NCBI GenBank assembly: GCA_029861955.1
Contig: JAOTYK010000002.1
Span: 62,001 to 126,000 of the forward strand
Reading direction: 5' to 3'
Source of the DNA: Acidobacteriota bacterium
GTDB taxonomy: Bacteria > Acidobacteriota > Polarisedimenticolia > Polarisedimenticolales > Polarisedimenticolaceae
DNA: 64,000 nucleotides
Of this stretch, positions 8,286 to 17,004 are shown one piece after another; positions within the stretch are counted from its first letter, which is position 1; the number at the start of each line of letters is the position of its first letter. A program made the translations under genes and the position numbers. Under the pieces are notes generated by a model. It saw nothing but the letters and a program-made list of their open reading frames with translations. It ran no database searches and was not told the DNA's origin.

Positions 8286-9014
8286 TCAACTCGAGGGGGA
8301 GGCGTCGGGGCGACCGGTCAATTCGGTGACGACTTCTGGCTTCAGAAAAAGCATCGTCTCCAGAGTTCCCCATGCGCTGCGAATCCTCCGCTGAGTCGAA
8401 TAGCCCCTGGCCAGGAAGGCACCCTCGATATCGGGAAGCGTTCGCGTCGTGATGCCGCAATTCGAGCGAAAGAAGTGATAAAGCACCCTCAGCATCGCCC
8501 CCTGCAAGCGGGCACCGACGGAAACGCCCGTCGGTCTCGTGAAGTCCGTCACCCACCAACTGCCGCCAGGTTCCCAGATGACGTCCAGCCGAGAGAGTGC
8601 CGCGTTGAGCCTCAACGGATCGAACAAGTCCAGGAAATAGTGGCTCACGATCAGATCGAACGAGTCCGAAACGGGAACATCCTCGATGCCGCCGTGAATC
8701 AGACGAACCCGCGACATGGCATGGGGTACGCGAACGCTCAGCCGCTTCTCGGTTCTCTGCAACATTTGCCGAGACGCATCGACACAAACGACCTGCAGCG
8801 GCTCGAACGACTGAAGCAACTCGCAGAGGGCCATCCCCGTACCGTCGCCGAGTACAAGCACTCGCCCAGGAGGAGACACAAACGGAGTGAGTCGGCGGCG
8901 ACTGCGCTGGATCGCCCCGAATCCATAGCACCAGCTAAGAAGATCATAGATCGGGCTGATACCGTCAAAACTTCCGAGGACCGAGCGGTCGCCCTTGAGC
9001 GTACTCACAGACAT
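8286..9014 (-). CDS. Class I SAM-dependent methyltransferase
   Basis: A 242-residue methyltransferase. Motif I is VLVLGDGTGMALCELL (near residue 49), the acidic residue after strand 2 is in VVCVDAS, and motif IV-like FDLIVSHYFLDLF follows. The opening (FDGISPIYDLLSWCYGF) is typical of UbiE/Coq5-like enzymes that act on lipid or quinone precursors. The ATG at 9014 is chosen because it shares the A of the upstream gene's TGA (TGATG); the frame upstream of it is arginine-rich and overlaps the neighbouring gene. Translational coupling with the UbiA-like gene suggests that both act on the same prenylated or lipidic substrate, but the substrate is not shown by the sequence. Confidence 0.82.
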   Translation of the reverse strand: MSVSTLKGDRSVLGSFDGISPIYDLLSWCYGFGAIQRSRRRLTPFVSPPGRVLVLGDGTGMALCELLQSFEPLQVVCVDASRQMLQRTEKRLSVRVPHAMSRVRLIHGGIEDVPVSDSFDLIVSHYFLDLFDPLRLNAALSRLDVIWEPGGSWWVTDFTRPTGVSVGARLQGAMLRVLYHFFRSNCGITTRTLPDIEGAFLARGYSTQRRIRSAWGTLETMLFLKPEVVTELTGRPDASPSS

Positions 9015-9856
9015 CAGCCGGCGACGGCGGGGATCGCCAACAGAAGGAACAGGCTGTCGGCCAATCGATACCGATCCGATGTCGCGAACCAGTGGAAATG
9101 TCGTAAGAGCAGAAGGGGTGCCAGCGTCAGAGGAATCAAAGCGATTGCCGCGAAATAGATGTTTGGCGGAGCCGTCAGGACCACGACCACGGTTCCGACA
9201 CTGGCTGCGATCCCCAACCAGACGACAAGCGCATCGCAGGCTCGGTCTCCCCAGTCTCGAACGACGGAACAGCGCCCTCCCGCGCGATCCGCGCCCCAAT
9301 CAAACCTGGAAAACGCGGTGAGATTCAACAACGCTGCGACCCAATGCAGCGCGAGCAGAGATACCGTCCAGCGGTCAACCCGCCCCATCGCGAGCGGAAC
9401 GAACCAGATTCCCCCAACGTAGATTGTTGCCGCCGTTACCTCCTTGGGAAGCCAGTGCCGTCGCGCGCGCTGTGCCCAGCAGAGATGCGAGAGAGCTGCA
9501 GTGACGACAATTCCCGACCACCACAGAGTCGGTGTTGGAAGAAACCTGAGCGCAAGAATCGGCAGCACGATGCCGAGCGTCACGATGCAGGGCACGAACC
9601 AGTGGCGGTGACGCAACACCGTCCAGTGGCGCCACGACAGATCACGTCGCGGGACACGCAATGCATCGAGCAGATGATCGACCAGGTAGATAACCCACGT
9701 GGACAAGCCCAGGAGGACGTACCACATGATCGGCAGGTCGGAGCCGGTAACGGTCGTTGCGAAGTAGCCTCCACAGACCACACCACAGACGATATCTAAA
9801 CTGATCGCCTGCGCGAAGCGTAAGAATCGCTGGACTGTCGAGAGTGCACGCGTCAT
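9014..9856 (-). CDS. UbiA-like polytopic membrane protein
   Basis: A 280-residue, very hydrophobic protein with about eight membrane helices. After the second helix it has YLVDHLLDALR, resembling the first Asp-rich motif (DxxxD) of UbiA-type prenyltransferases. A second acidic segment (FSRFDWGADRAGG, near residues 184-196) lies at the position of the second motif. The spacing of Asp residues is degenerate compared with canonical NDxxDxxxD, so prenyl transfer is possible but unproved. It sits between a PhyH-type dioxygenase and a UbiE-like methyltransferase, a context compatible with lipid or quinone modification. Confidence 0.6.
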   Translation of the reverse strand: MTRALSTVQRFLRFAQAISLDIVCGVVCGGYFATTVTGSDLPIMWYVLLGLSTWVIYLVDHLLDALRVPRRDLSWRHWTVLRHRHWFVPCIVTLGIVLPILALRFLPTPTLWWSGIVVTAALSHLCWAQRARRHWLPKEVTAATIYVGGIWFVPLAMGRVDRWTVSLLALHWVAALLNLTAFSRFDWGADRAGGRCSVVRDWGDRACDALVVWLGIAASVGTVVVVLTAPPNIYFAAIALIPLTLAPLLLLRHFHWFATSDRYRLADSLFLLLAIPAVAG

Positions 9857-9884
9857 CGAACCCGGCCACAGCTAGAGCGGAGCG

Positions 9885-10679
9885 CTATTGTAGCGTGGTA
9901 AGGGCGTGATATTCACTACCGACGTTTCTTGGGGCGATAAGATCTCTCCCCAGACCGCACCCCGGGTAGTGCCGGGCGTTGGCCCCCGGAGAGGCATACC
10001 CGTTGATGAGTACACGACGGGGTTTGCTGGAGCGATTCGCCGCGCTCGCATGAAACGTATACGGGCCGAACAGCATCACGCTTCCGACGGCCAGAGCCGG
10101 TGCGATCGCGTCCCGCTCCCGCAGATCGGCCGGCAAACCGACCGTGCAGTCTCGATGGCCGCCCCGCGAGGATCCAGGAATGAGGCGCAACGGCCCGTTG
10201 TCCGCGTGGGCGGGGTCGACCGCAAGGACCGTCTGAACGTAGCTCCCACGGCCGTTGACGTCGTTCCACAGCGCGCCACCGTACCTCCGATGATGGCTAT
10301 CCTGATGCCACGGAAACTCAAGCCCGTCGCCGGGGAGTTTGTAGTGTGCCTGGTTGATCAGTTGCATTATTCGACGCGAGCCAAGAAGTTGCGCCGCGAG
10401 ACTGAGTAGGCGTGAGTCTGCGCCGACTCGAAGCAGCCCCGAATCGGCGGCGCCACACCAGACGACGCGATCGATTCTGGGTCGGCCTCGGTCATCGCGC
10501 CCCACGACAAATCGCGCACCATCGAGGTCCGCCGTCTCTGAGATCCCCTTGGCCTTGTCGAGGATTCGATCGAAGCCATCTCGGATCGCGACCACCTCAC
10601 GGTACGTAAAGAGGCCCTCGACAACGAGATACCCCTGACGAAAGAACGCCTCTACCTGTGCCGGTGACAGCCTATCCAT
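9885..10679 (-). CDS. Phytanoyl-CoA dioxygenase (PhyH) family Fe(II)/2-oxoglutarate oxygenase
   Basis: A 264-residue PhyH-type oxygenase starting at the ATG of MDRLSPAQVEAFFRQGYLVV, the usual opening of the family ('fxxdGyvvv'). The Fe-binding facial triad is visible: His125 and Asp127 in WHQDSHH, and the distal His210 in GPYTFHASAANRS. An Arg in RRVLING follows and would bind 2-oxoglutarate. Members hydroxylate lipids, amino acids or natural-product scaffolds. The gene is first in the minus-strand run and has 28 bases between its stop and the membrane-protein ATG. No CoA or acyl substrate is implied by the context. An upstream extension to 10751 has no similarity and was not used. Confidence 0.82.
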   Translation of the reverse strand: MDRLSPAQVEAFFRQGYLVVEGLFTYREVVAIRDGFDRILDKAKGISETADLDGARFVVGRDDRGRPRIDRVVWCGAADSGLLRVGADSRLLSLAAQLLGSRRIMQLINQAHYKLPGDGLEFPWHQDSHHRRYGGALWNDVNGRGSYVQTVLAVDPAHADNGPLRLIPGSSRGGHRDCTVGLPADLRERDAIAPALAVGSVMLFGPYTFHASAANRSSKPRRVLINGYASPGANARHYPGCGLGRDLIAPRNVGSEYHALTTLQ

Positions 10680-10839
10680 GTGGAACCCCAACTTACCGCG
10701 GGCCTTTCCGCATTCTGAAGGTACGTATCCGAACTCGACATTTCCGGGCACGAGTCACCCTCGATGGACTCCTAGTGACGGGCTTGTCCACGTTGTCTGG
10801 ATTGTCTGAAACACTCTCGGACTCTGCTAGCATTGGAGC

Positions 10840-11886
10840 ATGCAAGCGATTACCTATGTCGACCAAATGCAAGTCCAGTTGGACTCCGTCGAGGACCCCA
10901 GAGTTCTTGAGTCGGGTGACGCCATCGTCGCCGTCTCGCTCGCCGGCATCTGCGGCTCCGATCTACATGTCCTACATGGTCGTGAGAGCGGTATCGATGT
11001 CGGCACCGTGATGGGGCACGAATTCGTCGGAGAAGTCGTCGAGGTAGGTTCGTCGGTACACACGGTTCGGCCGGGGAAACGGGTGATGTCGCCATTCACG
11101 ACTTCGTGCGGTCACTGTTACTTCTGTGGAACCGGCTTGACGTCGCGTTGCGACCGTTCGCGACTGTTCGGGTGGGTACAGAATGGTGTGGGACTGCAAG
11201 GCGCCCAGGCGCAGTACATTAGGGTTCCCGATGCGGACGGAACGTTACTCGAACTGGAATCTGACATCGACGAGAGTGTGGGTGTTCTTCTCGGCGACAT
11301 ACTCTCTACCGGCTATTTCTGCGCGCTTCAGGCCGGCGTCGAGGCTGACGGAGTCTATGTCGTCGTGGGATGCGGACCGGTCGGGTTGTTGACAATTGCC
11401 GCCGCACGTCATCTCGGCGCGACCTGTGTCTACGCGGTAGATCGTGTTGCCGACCGTCTCTTACGGGCCGTCGACTTCGGAGCCATTCCCATTGACGGGG
11501 CAACCGAAGATGTCGTCGCACGGCTTCACTCGGAGAACGACGGCCGAGGTGCGGACGCCGTGATGGAGGTCGTCGGCAACGCAGATGCTCATCGACTTGC
11601 GATTGACCTGCTCCGACCGGGAGGGACACTCTCCGTTGTCGGGGTTCACAACGAACCGCAGTTCAGTTTTTCTCCTACCGAGGCCTACGACAAGAACCTG
11701 ACCTACCGAGTCGGGCGGTGCCCAGCACGCCATCTCATGGAGCAGCTGCTACCGTTCGCTCGAGACAACCAATCGACTCTGGCGTCGCTCGTATCTCATG
11801 TACTTCCTCTTGCCGATGGGGCTCACGGATACGACATCTTCGATCGGAAACTCGATGGCTGTACGAAAGTCGTTTTAAGAGTCTGA
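10840..11886 (+). CDS. Zinc-dependent medium-chain alcohol dehydrogenase
   Basis: A 348-residue zinc MDR dehydrogenase. Catalytic zinc ligands are Cys38 (GICGSD) and the His60-Glu61 pair (MGHEFVGEVVEVG). The structural zinc ligands Cys90, Cys93, Cys96 and Cys104 lie in SCGHCYFCGTGLTSRC. The NAD(P)-binding glycine motif VVGCGPVGLL begins near residue 175. The protein oxidises an alcohol or reduces an aldehyde; it looks closest to formaldehyde- or threonine-dehydrogenase-like subgroups, with no specific substrate evident. It stands alone, divergent from the PhyH gene. Its 3' end overlaps the convergent ABC ATPase gene by 12 bases. Confidence 0.88.
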   Translation: MQAITYVDQMQVQLDSVEDPRVLESGDAIVAVSLAGICGSDLHVLHGRESGIDVGTVMGHEFVGEVVEVGSSVHTVRPGKRVMSPFTTSCGHCYFCGTGLTSRCDRSRLFGWVQNGVGLQGAQAQYIRVPDADGTLLELESDIDESVGVLLGDILSTGYFCALQAGVEADGVYVVVGCGPVGLLTIAAARHLGATCVYAVDRVADRLLRAVDFGAIPIDGATEDVVARLHSENDGRGADAVMEVVGNADAHRLAIDLLRPGGTLSVVGVHNEPQFSFSPTEAYDKNLTYRVGRCPARHLMEQLLPFARDNQSTLASLVSHVLPLADGAHGYDIFDRKLDGCTKVVLRV

Positions 11887-12927
11887 GGAACCTGTATCGA
11901 TCGGGAATACCTGGTATCTCTTCTCACGCAGGCCGATTCGGATGAGGTCGCCGTTCTCCGCCGAGTTGCCGTGCAAGACCCGCATCGCCAGGCGCTCCCC
12001 TCCGGAAAGTTCGATCTCCTGGACGACGTCATGTCCGAAAAATTGCTTCCCGCAGATCCGCGCCTCGACGCCGCCCGGTTCCAACCGAATGTCCTCCGGA
12101 CGAATTAGAATCCGGACTGGACCAGACAGATCCGTTTCGACCACGGGACCGAACAGCGAATCGACCCGCTGGTGGTTGGCCCGGCCTTCGATGAATTGGC
12201 TAACGCCGATGAACTGCGCGACACCGAGATCCGCAGGACGGTCGTAGACCGTCTGAGCCGGCGCATCCTGGAGGACTCTTCCTTCAAGCATCACGATGAC
12301 CCTGTCGGCGATGCTCAATGCCTCTTCCTGGTCGTGCGTGACAAACAGGGCCGCGGTTCGGGTCTCGCGAAGTATGTCGCAAATACGCCGCCGCACATCG
12401 GCGCGGAGATGAACATCCAGATTTGCGAACGGCTCATCGAAGAGAATCACACGAGGCGCCGGCGCCAGCGCGCGGGCGAGCGCGACAAGTTGCGATTGCC
12501 CGCCGGATAACTCGTCAGGAAAGCGAGTTGCAAGTTCCTCGGTTCGAGTCAACGCCAACAGTTCGCGAACTCGGTCATCGCTGTGCGGATTCTTGCGAAT
12601 CCCAAAGCGGATATTCTCCGAGACATTGAGGTGGGGAAAGAGCGCACCGTGCTGGAAGACCAACCCGACCTGACGAGTTTCCGGTGCCAGCCAGCGAGAA
12701 TCATCCGAGACGACGATTCCACCGATCTCGATCGTCCCGCGAATTGGCCTTTCGAATCCTGCGAGAGACCTCAGGAACGAAGTTTTCCCGCAGCCAGAGG
12801 GGCCCACAAGAGCCAGGATCTCGTGAGCGTCGAGTGTGAGATCGACGTCATCGACGGCCAGCTGATCGCCTCGATAGACGGTCAATGATCGCGTCTCGAG
12901 GAGATGGGGTGTGGTTCTCTGACTCAC
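11875..12927 (-). CDS. ABC transporter ATPase, Fe(III)/spermidine type (FbpC/PotA-like)
   Basis: A 350-residue nucleotide-binding subunit. Walker A is GPSGCGKTS, the Q-loop is FQHGALF, the signature is LSGGQSQLVALARAL (Leu instead of the usual Arg after SQ), Walker B is VILFDEP, and the switch is FVTHDQEEA. A C-terminal TOBE-like region (about 240-350) contains ILIRPEDIRLEPGG, as in FbpC and PotA. The GTG start at 12927 overlaps the permease stop (GTGA), so the two are translationally coupled. With the upstream permease and FecA-like receptor it forms a metal-import operon. No solute-binding protein gene accompanies it. Confidence 0.9.
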   Translation of the reverse strand: MSQRTTPHLLETRSLTVYRGDQLAVDDVDLTLDAHEILALVGPSGCGKTSFLRSLAGFERPIRGTIEIGGIVVSDDSRWLAPETRQVGLVFQHGALFPHLNVSENIRFGIRKNPHSDDRVRELLALTRTEELATRFPDELSGGQSQLVALARALAPAPRVILFDEPFANLDVHLRADVRRRICDILRETRTAALFVTHDQEEALSIADRVIVMLEGRVLQDAPAQTVYDRPADLGVAQFIGVSQFIEGRANHQRVDSLFGPVVETDLSGPVRILIRPEDIRLEPGGVEARICGKQFFGHDVVQEIELSGGERLAMRVLHGNSAENGDLIRIGLREKRYQVFPIDTGSSDS

Positions 12928-14486
12928 GGCACCCTCAACGTTGGTTGGATTGAGAAACGATAGACCGGAACCGCGCCGACGAACAGGAGACACAATGCCG
13001 GTAAGGCAGCATCCGCGTAGTAACTCTCGGAGGCTGCACTCCAGATAGTTGTCGCGAGTGTTTCAAACCCAATGGGTCTGAGAATCAGAGTTGCCGGCAA
13101 CTCCTTCATCGCGGTCATGAAGACCAGAGCCCCTCCTGCAAGAACGCCTGGCCTGATGAGTGGCCAGGTTACGGATCGAAACGTCGATATTGCGCCGTGG
13201 CCCAGATTGCGGGCTGCCTCTTCGTAATGAGGCGAGAACTGCAGCAGTGCGTTCCGGGTCGCCCCGAGGCTCTCCGGCAAGAATCGTATGACATAAGCAA
13301 TGACCACAAGCAGCGTAGTCTGATACATCCACGGCAGCTGCCGCGTCGCAACAAACACCAACGAGAGAGCCACTACTAGCCCCGGCATCGCGAACCCTGT
13401 GATGGACAATCGCTCGACCCACCGGCCGACAAACCCTGGAGAGCGAGTAACCCACAGCGCCACGGGGAAGGCCAGCACGACCGCCGCGATCGCGGCAAGG
13501 CTCGAAACCGTGAAGGAATTCAGCGTGGCCGACATCAGACCTCGTGTTGACTGCGGCAATCCTGAACGGGTCAACCAGGCCGATATCGCGAGAAGCGGAA
13601 TGCCTATGTTGAGTACGACGACACAACTCAGGCCTATCCGTGCCAGAATCCTCCATCGACCGAGCTCTATTACTGATCGCGTCCGCTGCGAACCCGTTGT
13701 GCTCCGGCGCTCGCGGCGACGTACAAGCCCATGCAGACCCACAACGGCGAGTGCGACAACGGCCAACTGCAATCCCGCCAGGGCCGCGCCGGATCGATCG
13801 AACAGACTCCGATATGCGTTGTACACACCGAGTGTAAGGGTGTTATATCGAACGATTGACACTGCCCCGAAATCGGATAACGCGTAGAGCGCGATTAGCA
13901 GGGATCCCGTCGCGATCGATCCACGAAGTTGCGGAAGTGTGACGCGGAAGAACGTTCTCCACGGTCCGATTCCGAGTACTCGTGAACTCTCTTCTGTGCT
14001 CCCGTCGAGTGAATTCATTGCCGCGACCAGGGGGAGAAACAAGTACGGGTATGTGAACAACGCCAGAGCGAATAGCGCACCGGTGTAACCGTACGCGATT
14101 GCGGGCAATCGCTCGACGCCAAGAAAAGAGACCATTCCCTGAAGCAGCCCGCGTGGGCCCAGTACGGAGACCCAGGAAAACGCCGAAACGTAACTTGGGA
14201 TGACAAGCGGCAACGCAAGGATGGTGGCCCAGATGCCCCGATACCTCAGGTCGGTCCGAGCGACCAGCCACGCTGCCGGAATCGCGATCGCGTTCGCGAT
14301 CGCCACAACGCCCACCATCAAGGCAACTGTCTGCATGAGCAGTTGAACTTGACCATGACGCCACCAGAACTCCAGGACACGATAGGGTCCGAGAGCCATC
14401 GCTCGCATCACGAGATAAAACAACGGGGCGCTGACAAACGTCGCAACGACTAGACCCGCCGCGTACGTCAACCAACGCAACGGCAT
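12924..14486 (-). CDS. ABC transporter permease, two fused domains (FbpB/ThiP-like)
   Basis: A 520-residue inner-membrane permease with about twelve helices and two binding-protein-dependent transport domains. The two cytoplasmic EAA-type loops are EESSRVLGIGPWRTFF (near residues 191-206) and YEEAARNLGHGAISTF (near 408-423), each followed by the P-x-x-x-x-G helix. Duplicated permeases of this size belong to Fe(III) (FbpB) and thiamine (ThiP) importers; the linked TonB receptor makes ferric iron the better guess. It begins one base after the receptor stop codon and ends in a four-base overlap with the ATPase gene. Confidence 0.88.
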   Translation of the reverse strand: MPLRWLTYAAGLVVATFVSAPLFYLVMRAMALGPYRVLEFWWRHGQVQLLMQTVALMVGVVAIANAIAIPAAWLVARTDLRYRGIWATILALPLVIPSYVSAFSWVSVLGPRGLLQGMVSFLGVERLPAIAYGYTGALFALALFTYPYLFLPLVAAMNSLDGSTEESSRVLGIGPWRTFFRVTLPQLRGSIATGSLLIALYALSDFGAVSIVRYNTLTLGVYNAYRSLFDRSGAALAGLQLAVVALAVVGLHGLVRRRERRSTTGSQRTRSVIELGRWRILARIGLSCVVVLNIGIPLLAISAWLTRSGLPQSTRGLMSATLNSFTVSSLAAIAAVVLAFPVALWVTRSPGFVGRWVERLSITGFAMPGLVVALSLVFVATRQLPWMYQTTLLVVIAYVIRFLPESLGATRNALLQFSPHYEEAARNLGHGAISTFRSVTWPLIRPGVLAGGALVFMTAMKELPATLILRPIGFETLATTIWSAASESYYADAALPALCLLFVGAVPVYRFSIQPTLRVP

Positions 14487-14487
14487 C

Positions 14488-16797
14488 CTAGAAATCCCAC
14501 TTGAACCCTACTGCGATCGTCCTTCCGATCCCTGGTCGCGCACCGGCGGGCCGACGTGCGGCGATATATCGCTCGTCCGTAAGATTGCGAGATTGGACGA
14601 ACATTCGAACGGAGTCGTGAACACGAACCTCTGCAGTCACGTCCAGGAGGAAGTGCGCGTCAATAGTCTCTTCGTCGGTCGTCGGCCCTTGACCGGGCAC
14701 CGTCCGCGCTTGATCAACCCAGGACATCTCGGTGTTCAGAGACCACGCGTTGTGAACAATCCCGAGTTGAAGCGCAGCCTGATGCTTCGGCAGATAGGGA
14801 GGAACATCGCCACGGATGACCTCATCGCCCCATCCGGCAAAATCGCTCTCGAAACTACTCCGAAACTCGGCATCCGTGAACGTGTAGGTCACGGCCAGGG
14901 GGAAACGTACGGACGAGGCAACTCGTCCCATTTCTGCATGGAATGACGTCTCAAGACCCATCACATCGACTTCGCCACCGTTGAACATATCGAGCGTGCC
15001 GGTTCCACCCGATGAGAGCGTGTCGGAACCCAGTAGGTTCTTGTAGTCGTTGAAGAACCCGACGATCTGGGTGCCGAGAGTCGGGCCTTCGAATCGGTAA
15101 CCGATCTCGTAGTTGACGCTATCCTCGGGATCGGCCTGTTGACTCGAGCCCGGCCCCGGAGGGGCAAAGCCCCGGTGGACTCCTGCGAATACGTGGCTCA
15201 TGTCACCGATGCGTACATTTGTGCCGAGTCCGGGGATGATCACATCGAACTCCGTGCGGCCGGTCGTCAAGGAGTCCCCCACCCGAAGTGGATCGTTCTT
15301 TCCAAAATCACTGCGCGAAAAGTCAATGCTCTCGAACCGAACTCCGGGCGTCACGGTCCAGCGACCCAGAGTGATCTCATCCTCGACATAGCCCGCGACT
15401 GCGGTTGCTCCGCTGATGCGATTACTCTGGCTTCCCGGCGATCCAATCGAGGTCTGGATCATCTGACCACTCAGCATGCGGTAGCCGTCTTCCTCCTGGA
15501 ACCGATCCTCTTCATCCTCGTGAACGCGAAGTCCAAATTCGAACTCGTGATTCGATAGGCGGGAACCAGGTCTATACCGAACCGTGGTCTGCACACCCTG
15601 CGAAAAGTAGTCTCGACGGTTGTGGCGCAAAGACAGTGCATCGTCCACGCTATCGATATCGCCGCGAAGAACCGCGAACTCGTCTGCGAAGTCGTCAGGC
15701 GCGAGAAGAACATTGGCGATTGACTGACCTTGGACCGACTGTACTTTGCTCCAGTTTCGGAAGAAGTCGTTGCGATAGACGGTCGTTACGACATCGAACC
15801 CATCTCGCAGTCGAATGACATGGCGCAGTTGGACCTGTTCATGGTCCGCAGTGATCCTGTCTCTCTGCGACGCGGCATACCGCCGGTACGGATTGAGATT
15901 GAAGTCGGCGTCACTAAGACCCACGTAGGTTTCGCGACCGAATTGGTCGGTCTTTCCAAGTTTGAGTTCCATCATCTGAAATCGTCGCGCCCCGGGGCGG
16001 ATGACATATCTCACCTTGAACAGGTAGTCCTGGAGGTCGAATCCCGTCTTACCGCCTCCATCCAGTTCCTTGAATCCGTCCGTCTTGAGTTGATAGGTCT
16101 CGAAGAGCCACCCGACGCGAGGCCCGGAGTCCCCAATTCTGGCGCTCGTTCGCCGTGACGCATCCGACCCCGTGGTCCATTGAAGGCGTCCCCCGAAATG
16201 GGACGGAATGCCTGCGGAGAGTAGATTGAGCACCCCGCCGTTGGTTTGAGGTCCCTGACGAATGGAGCTCGATCCTTTACGAATCTCGACTCCGTCCATC
16301 CGCCCCGTCGTTGGAAAGTAGTACGCAGACGGCGCCGAATAGGGGGCCGGGGCGATGAGCACTCCGTCTTCGAGGAGGGTGATCTTCTGGCTCCGTTCGC
16401 TTCCCGTCCCGCGCATCCCGATGTTAGGACGAAGGCCGTATCCGTCCTCCTCCTGCAGGTTGACCCCGGGTACCGATCGGAGAATCCGGTGGATATCGGT
16501 GTGGCCCTGACGTTCCAATTCTTCGGGGCCGATATAGGAGATCGACCCAGGCGTCCGACTCGGAGGTTTACTGATGACGCGGACTTCTTCGACGACGACG
16601 GACGACTCGGTCGTTGCCTCCTCGACAGGCCTGGATTCGGCCGGCTTTTCGGAGGTCTCGTCGGCTCGAAGTATCCATCCGACCGACCCTGCCATCGTCA
16701 CGACGACGGCCATCGCTGCGGCCCACCCGCGTCGACGACGAGGAGAGCCCGAACTGTTATGCGAACCGTTCGCATGAGTGATGTCAGCTATTCTCAC
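14488..16797 (-). CDS. TonB-dependent receptor, FecA-like (ferric chelate)
   Basis: A 769-residue outer-membrane receptor. After a basic segment and a hydrophobic signal (AAAMAVVVTMAGSVGWIL), a TonB-box-like VEEVRVIS precedes the plug. The plug contains NIGMRGTGSERSQKITLLED and APYSAPSAYYFP, the pattern of FecA-type ferric-citrate receptors. Many amphipathic strands follow, ending with a terminal aromatic strand (VGFKWDF). The GTG at 16797 is preferred because AAAGGGGA lies about 5 bases upstream and the longer frame to 17004 reads through the promoter and operators; an ATG at 16833 is the other candidate. The signal sequence is unusually far (about 25 residues) from the start. Palindromes upstream suggest metalloregulation. 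Confidence 0.88.
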   Translation of the reverse strand: MRIADITHANGSHNSSGSPRRRRGWAAAMAVVVTMAGSVGWILRADETSEKPAESRPVEEATTESSVVVEEVRVISKPPSRTPGSISYIGPEELERQGHTDIHRILRSVPGVNLQEEDGYGLRPNIGMRGTGSERSQKITLLEDGVLIAPAPYSAPSAYYFPTTGRMDGVEIRKGSSSIRQGPQTNGGVLNLLSAGIPSHFGGRLQWTTGSDASRRTSARIGDSGPRVGWLFETYQLKTDGFKELDGGGKTGFDLQDYLFKVRYVIRPGARRFQMMELKLGKTDQFGRETYVGLSDADFNLNPYRRYAASQRDRITADHEQVQLRHVIRLRDGFDVVTTVYRNDFFRNWSKVQSVQGQSIANVLLAPDDFADEFAVLRGDIDSVDDALSLRHNRRDYFSQGVQTTVRYRPGSRLSNHEFEFGLRVHEDEEDRFQEEDGYRMLSGQMIQTSIGSPGSQSNRISGATAVAGYVEDEITLGRWTVTPGVRFESIDFSRSDFGKNDPLRVGDSLTTGRTEFDVIIPGLGTNVRIGDMSHVFAGVHRGFAPPGPGSSQQADPEDSVNYEIGYRFEGPTLGTQIVGFFNDYKNLLGSDTLSSGGTGTLDMFNGGEVDVMGLETSFHAEMGRVASSVRFPLAVTYTFTDAEFRSSFESDFAGWGDEVIRGDVPPYLPKHQAALQLGIVHNAWSLNTEMSWVDQARTVPGQGPTTDEETIDAHFLLDVTAEVRVHDSVRMFVQSRNLTDERYIAARRPAGARPGIGRTIAVGFKWDF
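16760..16774. promoter_or_regulatory. Palindrome TGCGAA-N3-TTCGCA, operator candidate 1
   Basis: A perfect 6-3-6 inverted repeat that extends by one base on each side (ATGCGAAC-c-GTTCGCAT). It falls just inside the receptor coding region if translation begins at 16797. It matches operators 2 and 3 upstream. The 15-bp size and TGC/GCA ends resemble 7-1-7 boxes of Fur-family regulators; regulator identity is inferred. Confidence 0.5.
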
Positions 16798-16832
16798 GAT
16801 TCCCCTTTCCTCACGCCCTTCAGACTTCTTCA

Positions 16833-16847
16833 TGCGAACCGGTCGCA
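16833..16847. promoter_or_regulatory. Palindrome TGCGAACCGGTCGCA, operator candidate 2
   Basis: This is the same 15-bp motif with one mismatch in the right arm (GTCGCA for TTCGCA). It lies 36 bases upstream of the preferred receptor start and 58 bases from operator 1. Confidence 0.45.
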
Positions 16848-16926
16848 ACTTAGTCGCTTCGTCGACTCCAACCACAGACCGAACCTGGTTGGGTGATGGG
16901 ATGTCGACCCTGAGCCGCAAGCTAGT

Positions 16927-16941
16927 TGCGAAACATTCGCA
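16927..16941. promoter_or_regulatory. Palindrome TGCGAAACATTCGCA, operator candidate 3
   Basis: A perfect 6-3-6 inverted repeat located about 30 bases downstream of the predicted -10 element for the receptor operon. Occupation here would block transcription early. Confidence 0.5.
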
Positions 16942-16975
16942 TAAGTGCTTGAAGCAACTCGATTTGCGCGTGATC

Positions 16976-17004
16976 AATATGCACGTAGCCCTACCATCCG
17001 TCAA
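16976..17004 (-). promoter_or_regulatory. Putative sigma-70 promoter of the receptor operon
   Basis: On the minus strand TTGACG (17004-16999) and CATATT (16981-16976) are separated by 17 bases. Transcription would start near 16969 and run through operator candidates 3, 2 and 1 into the receptor gene. The assignment is by consensus match only. Confidence 0.45.

Noticed and set aside
8280-9158. 292-residue open frame on the plus strand
   Set aside because: Antisense to the methyltransferase gene, whose SAM motifs are clear; composition biased to Arg and Gln.
16798-17004. N-terminal extension of the FecA-like receptor
   Set aside because: The extra residues are not signal-like and read through the promoter and operator palindromes; the GTG at 16797 has a good ribosome site.
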